A stretch of 64,000 bases of DNA from Catonia carolina (taxonomy: Eukaryota > Arthropoda > Insecta > Hemiptera > Achilidae). The position numbers and the translations under genes were made by a program. The notes beneath the pieces were generated by a model. It worked only from the letters and a program-made list of their open reading frames with translations. It did not search any database and had not been told where the DNA came from. Of this stretch, positions 12,401-21,400 are shown piece by piece. The first letter of the stretch is position 1. Every line of letters starts with the position of its first letter. The DNA lies in the NCBI GenBank assembly GCA_035578175.1, contig JAQMRL010000002.1, forward strand, positions 101,348,748 to 101,412,747, written 5' to 3'.

Positions 12401-15400
12401 CAATATTCCTCAATGACTTGCAGGATGAATTAGAGGGCGGGATATTGGTAGGAAGGAAAAGAATAAAGTAACTACTATATGCAGACGATATAGTAATTAT
12501 TCCAATTTTTGTTATTCACATCAACATCTTGGTTATTAGTGACTACGTTGGGGTGAGGAATGCTGGGTTTGAACTTGTAATAATTTTCCAGACCCTGGCT
12601 GGGGAATCGAACTCAGGATCTCCATTTTGCAGCGTAGCACACTAACCACTGAGCCACGGAGGCTGCCATTATTTAAATTTAACTTGATCCTTCATAATTA
12701 ATGCAGATGACAGAAGCAGTCTATTTTACTTCATCAGTTTTAAATTTGACCTGTTCATTGAAAATCTCTTGCTTTTGTTTATTTAAATTTTGTTTGTATA
12801 TGGAACTGAGTGATATACCGTGCGTTCGGAAAGTCGCTGTGCACTGGAATTGTGACTATGGATTTATGAAAATATGTATAAAGAAATGACTAAGCATTTT
12901 GGAAAAAAATTTATTCAATACCTTAATTACATTGTTAAACCGTGATTACATTGTTTATAGAAGGTGTTCGAAATGACCTCCATTGGCATCAATACAGCAT
13001 TGCACTCGTTTCATTTTGTTTGCAAACACCTTTCGCAACTGAAGAACAGTGATTCCTTGAATGTATGCCGTTATTGCGGCTTTAAGTTCGTCAATCGTGT
13101 GTGGTCTGTTCCGATACACAGTTTGTTTCGCCGCACCCCATAAAAAGAAATCGGGGGGAGTCAGATCAGGAGATCTTGCAGGCCACAAATTCTTTGAAAT
13201 TATTCGTTCACCAAACACGTTGCGCAGGAAAGCCATTGAGATGTTAGATGTATGTGCTGTTGCCCCGTCTTGTTGGAACCAACCATTATTCATTTCCACT
13301 TGTGTTATTTGATGCGTAAAGTTCTCTAAAATATCAGAACAATAACGTTCACTATTGATTGTGTTTGCAAAAAAAATTGGTCCAACAATACGTGCTCTAC
13401 TCACAGCAACCCAGACTCCAATTTTTGCTTCGTGTAAGGACTGTTCATGTAAAGCGCAAGGGTTAGTTGTCGACCATACTCAAGTATTTTGTGAACTTAT
13501 ATACCCTCCCAAGTGAAACCACGCTTCATCTGTATAAAACGTTACGTCAAGGATGTCTTCGGAATTTTGGTTGATGAAACGTTGAAACCAATGACAATAA
13601 TTTAGTCTCTTGTCATTATCTGAAGGTTTCAGCTCTTGAACACACCTCACTTTGTATGGGAATAGTTTAAGTTCTTGTCTGACAGCTTTATGTGCGGTAG
13701 CAAGTCCGATATTATGCTGTTGTGCTAACTTACGCATTGATTTTTTTGGACTTTGTGCCATAGAATCAGAAATATCCAGCAGCTTTTGTTCGTCTAGCTT
13801 AGGGGGCCTACCACTACGTTCAGCGTCCTCAACAGAGCCAGTTGCCCGAAATTTTTCTATCAGTGTTCGTACTGCATTACTGTGAGGAATAATTGAATCT
13901 GGAAACTTTTCAGAAAATTTGCGCTTCACTAAATCACTGTACTTGTCACCTTCGCGAAATACGTATTCAACGAGGAAAATGCGCTCCTCTACTGAAAGAA
14001 CCATCGCGTCCAACAACAAAAAACGTGCAACAGAACTGCAATAAATGAAACATATACAACTTCAACTCAATGACTGACAGGCCTCGACATGTTCGGCAAC
14101 AATTGAACAGCACAGAGCTACCAACCTAGCCATGAAATTATTCCCTGTCATGTCACTTGGTGCACAGCGACTTTCAGAACGCATGGTAGTAGCTATAACA
14201 GGTCTGTGGAAAGATAATGTATTTTTCCAATAGAATTGAATGTAAGCTTCAGAACACATTATAAAGATTAATTTTTTTAAATTTCTTTAAATTTTTTTTT
14301 AACTTGAAAGTCGCATCAACTGCTTGGTCATTAGCGACTACGGTGAATTATGTAACATTAACAGTGGGATTTGACACGTGAAAATTTTCAGACCCTGGCC
14401 GGGGAATTGAACCCAGAACCTTCGCGTGGCAGGGCAATGCACTAACCACTACGCTATGGAGGCGGTCAGATTAATTTTTATACTTATAGGTAAGATGTAG
14501 TAGGGATGGCATAATTTAAATTTTACCACAATATTTTATTAAATTTATATGCAATAAGAAATTATATTTAGGAAGAATTTTTGGTGGATGCTTCCACTGT
14601 GATTATGCACTTTTTTACAATTTATGCTTCAAAGGTGTTGCTTGGTTCTTAAATTTTGCATTCTTTTTGCGTCCAAAGACTTCAGGTGGAGTATAGGACA
14701 TGTCATATAACACCTGAAATACATATAAGATCACACAATGTATCACTACTATCAAGAAAGAAATTCTTGTACGCTATAAAAAGTTTCACCGATCAAGTAA
14801 TTTTTCAGACTTTTTTTTAAACGAATGCAAATTATCACAACATTTTAAAAATTGGGGCAATTTATTCATGAATTTTCTCCCTGCATAAGTAGATTTTTGT
14901 TCAAACAATTTTGTGGAGTGGTTAGCCACTTAGTGATCATTTCTGTTTCTTGTGTTATGATTGTGAACATTGAAATTTTGCATAAAATTATTTTGCCTAA
15001 CATACATAATTACCTCAAAAATGTAAAGAAGGGAACTGCAATTTAAGCTCCTTAAATAGTGGCCTGCATGAGGTTAGCTGGTTAGCTCCCACCATACACC
15101 TAATAGCTTTCTTTTGAATTTTAAAAACCGTATTCATATTACGCATGCTAGAATTACCCCATACTAAATTACCATAATGGATATGAGACAGAATGAGGCC
15201 ATGATAAGCTGCCGTTAGTAATTTTTTATCATTTAATCTGGCAATTTGTTTTAATGCAAATACCCCAGATGAAATTTTACTACAAACTTGATTGGTATAG
15301 AAGTCTCAAGACAAAAATTTATCTAGAGATACTCCTAGGAACTTCACTGTTTCTACATGCTCTAAACTATTATTATGAATAAATATATTCACTTCTCTAC

Positions 15401-18400
15401 TTTCTTTAACGTTAGGTTTGTTTTTGAACTGCAAATACTGACACTTTTTTCCGTTAACTGTTAATAACATTTGATTCAAGAACTGTACTACGGACTCTAT
15501 GTTAACATAATATGTATTCACTTCAAGAGCATCTACCAGTAAACTGTTACTAATTACTGAAGTATCATCAGCGAACAACAAAGCTCTGCCGTTAGGTATG
15601 ACTTGTGGGACGCCTGCTTTGACTTCAAGCTTTTCAGATACAATCTTTGTAAGTTTCCTCCTAACAACTCTAGTTAACTACACACAATGTAGTCTATTAA
15701 TAAGGTAAGATTGAAACTATTTCAATTCTACATTCCTAATGACTAATGTTCAATAAAATTTCACGATCAACACAATCGAAAGCTTTACTCAGATCCAGAA
15801 ACACTGCCAATGCTTTCTCCTTGGCATCCAATATATCAACTACTTGCTCCACAAGTAAAACTATTGCAGTTTTAGTTGATCTACCTTTTTGGAAACCATG
15901 CTGATCCACTGAGATGATAAGGTTTTCAGTCAAGAAACTGATTAACATAATAAATACTACCTTTTCAAAAAATTTACTAATTGTGTTTAAAATACTTATG
16001 GGCCTATAATTTTCAACTAACTGGCTATCTCCATTCTTGGAACTAGCTATAACTATAAATAGCTTGAACTAGCTATATTTTAGCCTCCTTCAGTTTGATT
16101 GGAACTACACCTACTTCAAGTGAGAAGTTAATTAAATGAAGGAGAGGAGTAATTAAAAATGTTAACATTCTTTAACAATTATTATTTTATTAAACATCCT
16201 ATGTAGGATTTTTAAACAGCCGTATTATTTAAAATTGAAATATATATTTACTAACCACCAGAATACGGTAACATAGATATTAAAATTGAAATATATATTT
16301 ACTAACCACCAGAATACGGTAACATTATGTTACCGTATTCTGGTGGTTAGTAAATATATATTTCTTTAACAATTATACTAGAAATCCCATCTAACCCACA
16401 TGTTTTCTTACTTTTCAAACTATCAATAACTGATTCTAATTCCTCACTTGAAACTAGGCTAAATAGGAATCAATTTACTACTTTGTTACCTTTTGGATCA
16501 TAACAACCCACTGTTTCCCTAATCTGTTGTTTAAGTTTTGAAGCTACTTTTGGATAATATTTAAATAATTACTAATTTCTTCACCATTCTCAATAAGTTA
16601 ATTATTTTTGTTAACAATATTTGGTATGTCAGTAAAACTTTTGTTGCTAACTACACCTAGATTCTTATTTATTATTTCCCGTATTGCTGAGTTTAAATTT
16701 GATGATTTATGAAGAACTTCAGCAGTTTTTTGCATTTAGCTCTCTGGACTTCTCTGGCATAATGGTTTTTAATAGTTTTGTACCTTTCTTCGTTAAAGGT
16801 AGTCCTATGTGAAAGAAAATCCGAGTATACATTTCTAACTTCAGACCTCATTTTCAAAATTTCCCCTGTGATCCACTCATCTGTTTCACTGACAATATTT
16901 TTTACATTTTTCTTTTTAATTGGACAACTGTTATTATAATGAAATGGTTTCTCATGCTGCTACAATTTTTTGGTCTGACTGTGAAAATGACCATCTTCTT
17001 CTGTGTTCACAAGAGAACACCTATCAAACTAGAGTATTTGATCCTCTGTATCTAAGAACCATATTAATTTCAGGTAAAAAGATATGCGCTTCATCTTGTC
17101 CCCAGATACCTTCTGGTCAAGATGCCTTCTGATTTGTTTAAATTTCAGGTAATGTGTCGCAACAGAGTTCAGGCTACTTATAAGTTACCTTTTGTATTAA
17201 TTATTAGTTATTTCATTTTGTCTTCTTAAACATTACTGATTTACCTTGGATGTGATTTTACTTTTACCTCATTACACAAAATGTTTTTGTAACAAAATTA
17301 ACAGACATGCATCCATTTTTGTTTTCAGCAATGATTCAAACCAGTTGAAGACTGAAAATTATGTCCTGACCACACAACTTCAACAGAAAAATGATGAAAT
17401 AAAGAAATTAAATGATGAATTAAATAAGCTACATAATGATGTGTTGGAAGAACAAGAAAAAATTAAAGAGGAACGTAAAATTGCAGAAACAAACCATGAA
17501 GAAGACATTAAGCATTTGAATGAACAGATTGACAAACTGAAAACAGAAATTGATGAAGAGAAAGTAAAACATACTTCTGAAATTGAGGAGATTGTTTCAG
17601 AAGCTGAAGCAAAAATTGAGTCCATGAAATTGGCAGATAATGAAAAAATTAAACAAGTTGAAGCCGAATTTGATATTTTAAAGATGGAGATCGAAGTAGA
17701 TTTTAAAGTTAAACTTAACGAACTGAAAGATGAAATGGAAAAAGAGATTGAAAGTATTTCAAAAAAAGTTGAAAGTACTGTTGCTCAGGCAAAAGAAACT
17801 GAATCAGATTTGATAAAGAAATCTGACGAATACAATGCAGTTTTTGAAGAGGCTCAAAGCAAACTTGAACAAGCTTTGAAAGACTTAGCGACTGTCAGTG
17901 CAAAGAACAATGATTTAAAGGCTATTAATTTAGAAAAACAAATGACATTGGATAAATCAAATAATAGAGTCACCGAATTAGAAAATGATCTGAGTAAAAT
18001 TACAGTTGAATTGATGAGAAGCAAGCAGACTTGTAAAAATTTTCATGTAGCCTCCATGGAACATCGTAAAACCATCGAAGCCCTCAGTAAAAGGTTGTAT
18101 GAAAGTGAATCCGAGGTGGAACGATTAAATTCAGTCCAGAGTGATCTAGAAAATCAAAAACGACTTTTAGAAGGTAAGGCTGAAAGTTTAGTCATGGAAA
18201 TAATTAATTTAAGAGAGAGCATGAAGTATTTGGAGAGTGAAATCATCAGGGATGTAAACGAAATTAAAACACAATTGATGGCTAAAGTTGACAGTTATAG
18301 AATAAAAGCAGCTGAAGAAACAAAAACACTTTTAGAAACGGTCGAAGAGAAACAGAGAACGATCGACATGCTTGTCAGTGAAATCGACTACTATCGCAAT

Positions 18401-21400
18401 CGTTTACAAGAAACAGAAGGGTACATCAGCAGCATCAAAGCACAATCTGAACAATTTTGTCTAGAGATCGAACAATTAAAGCGAAAGTTTACGGAGGCTG
18501 AAGATGATTTTGCTGAACGTATCAATGTCCAAAAAAATCTTTATTCGATTCTTGATGAAAACCATAAAGAAAATTGTGAACTAGTTAAGAAGTTGCAAAT
18601 GTTACAGGTAAAAAGTGAACAACACATTGGAGAACTGGTCGAAAAATTGGATCACCAAAGTGAATGCGCTCAAAGGGCAACATCACAAATAAATTGTTTG
18701 ACTTCCGACAACAATGCAAAAGAAGAACAAATTGAAAGTTTGGTATCAAAATTAGAAGCTAGCGTTGACTGTGTGAATACAATTTCAAAACATGTAGAAA
18801 ACCTTATGTCACAACTGGATGAGAAAAATGAACAGATTAATTCACTTCAAGACGAGTTAGAAACGAAATTGTCCTCTTACATTTCAGTCGTCAATGAAAA
18901 TGATGATTTAAAAATTAAAGTGGAACAAAAAATGCAACATATTGAGACACTGGAAAAAGAAATTAGAGACAATGAAAAGTATGTTGATGAATTAATTTCT
19001 GATATCGTCCTTGAAAAAGAACGTGGTTCTGAATTAGCATCACTATTATCACAAACTGAAGATGAAAAATTCAGACTTGAAGACGAATTGAAAAATGTGC
19101 AGACTGAAAACGAATCTTTATCATGTACATGTTCAGGTCTTCAAGATGAGTTACGAAAAATGCAAGACACAATTAGTTTTGAAAGAAAAGAGTGTTTGAG
19201 GTTATCGCAGATATTAAGTGAACATGAAAAGAATAAACAAGATTTGGAAGAAAAATTGGAACAAGAAAACATCGAGAAAGCACAATTAATATTAGAACTC
19301 TCAACAAAAATTGATAATCTGGAAGAACTTTTGAAAAATTCTGATGATAAGAAAACTGAAGTTGAAAATGAAAATCATCAACTGTTGAGCCAGTTGGATG
19401 CTGCTCAAGAACAAATAAACGATTTACAAAGTGTTAATGAATCAACTAAATTAAAAGCAGAAGAATTGAATGGACGTGTTGAAGAAATGTCGACTGAACT
19501 CATAAATCGTTCAAAAGAAATGGAAAAATTACAGTCAGAAGTTGACATGAGTAAATTTGAAGATGCCGTTGCTAGTCTGAAAGAGGAAATTATTGTTCTT
19601 TGTGATAATATAGATTCAAAAGAACGTATGGTTGCTGAATTATCCGAAATTAAAATGAATCTGGAAGACGAGTTAATAAAATCAGCTCATGAATATAAGG
19701 AAAAGATTGAAGAATTGGAAGAACAGATCAATGACGAAATTAAAAAGAATAATGAGCTGAGTGAATCATACAGTAAAATGGAAAATAGGAAGAATGAGTA
19801 TAAATTGTACAGTTGTAAAATTACTGAAGAGGTTGACTTGTTGAAGGAACAATTAGCTAAACTACAGGATGAAAAAAATAAGTAAGTTTTAAAATAAGTA
19901 AGATTTACATTCCACAAACTTACCATGAATAGTACCTATTTAGGAAAAGGGGTTGTCATCAAATACAAAAAAATATTAAAAAATTGAACTGTGAGTCATG
20001 TTTTTGTGATTTTTATCTTCAATACAGATATTTAAAGCTTTTTTCATTTTTCAGTGTTATAATCACGACATACAGATTTAACTTTTGCTGACCAGAAAGT
20101 GCTTTCTTTTACACTTCTCCAAATGTTTTTTCCCTTTTTTGACGTAATGAACCATCGACTCATTTACTCCAAAGAAGCTTGCCACTGAGCTTACACTTCT
20201 GCCACTTTTAAAATGATCAAGAAGTTCAGTTTCTTAAATTAAACGCATGATTTGTTTGAATCTTTTTTTTCAGTACATATGGACATTGTGTCTTGAAAAA
20301 GTAGGGATGACTTGATAATTGATATCATCTTTTTATATATAACTTGAAGGAAGGAAACTAATTTCTCTTAATTGAAGCAACAGGAAAATCAACTAAAAAT
20401 ACAATACTGGACTGACATGCAATTTGTTTTCTGAACAATAGCCTACTCACTTCAGTATTATAAAGACAACTGCAACGCTTACAGATTTTTATTGAGATAT
20501 GTCACTGACCTCAATATGGATAAGTCCCTCTGTAGGATTACTATATTTCACAATAACATGTTCTTGTTAGAAAACTTCAATTAATTTGTTCTGTGTTTTT
20601 TATAGATTGGAGAATGAAAAGAAACAATTGGAAGTTATGGTCGGCCCTTTTATGAAACAACTACGAGATTATGAAGAAGAAAGGAATATGTTGGCCACCA
20701 AGAAAGGAGCTGTTGAAGAAGAGCTTTATGCGCTTGAAAGAAAATATGCACAATCACTAGGTCATCAGAATTTAAAACAGAAAATACATTACGTCTCTAG
20801 ACTCAAGGAAGAAAACATTCAATTTAAACAGGTAAATTGGTTTTTGGTTTGTATACTTATTCATTATTTCTCAAAAAAAAAATTCAAACAAAAATTGTGG
20901 TTTGTTGAGTCTAGTAAATATTAGTAACTAATGAAAAGAAATTTAATTTCTTTGAAATTTAACTGGTGTTATAATTTTTTGGTTGATTGACCTCATTTCG
21001 TCTCGTGAGTGTTACAATAGTATTCAGTATCACTTACGAAAGCTAATCTAAAAATCTGGTGTGAAACACTCATACAACTTTCTCTTGCCAATGCAAATAA
21101 TGACCAATATAACCTAACATTAGTAATAAAACATTAGAAATAAACAAGACACTAACCTCAAAAACATAACCTTATTTTAATCATGAGTGAAAGACGCAAA
21201 ATGAATGAAATTCAACGTCAGTTAGGCTTAAAAATTTGGAAAATCACTCCTTCACGCTAGACCAGGCACTGTAGAGAAAAATTCTCTAAATAAAAGATGT
21301 AGAGCTTTTAATTTCCTATAAATTTGATTGTATAAACTTTTGTCGTAAATTGCATACTAAGGCCGATATCTTAAAAAAATTGATTTTTCACACGTTTTCG

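Noticed and set aside
17246..17328. Upstream ATG at 17246 as start of a separate 879-residue coiled-coil protein
   Set aside because: The bases before 17329 end in a good acceptor (TTTTCAG), and the first base of the exon completes a Ser codon from exon 3, so this is an internal HMMR exon.
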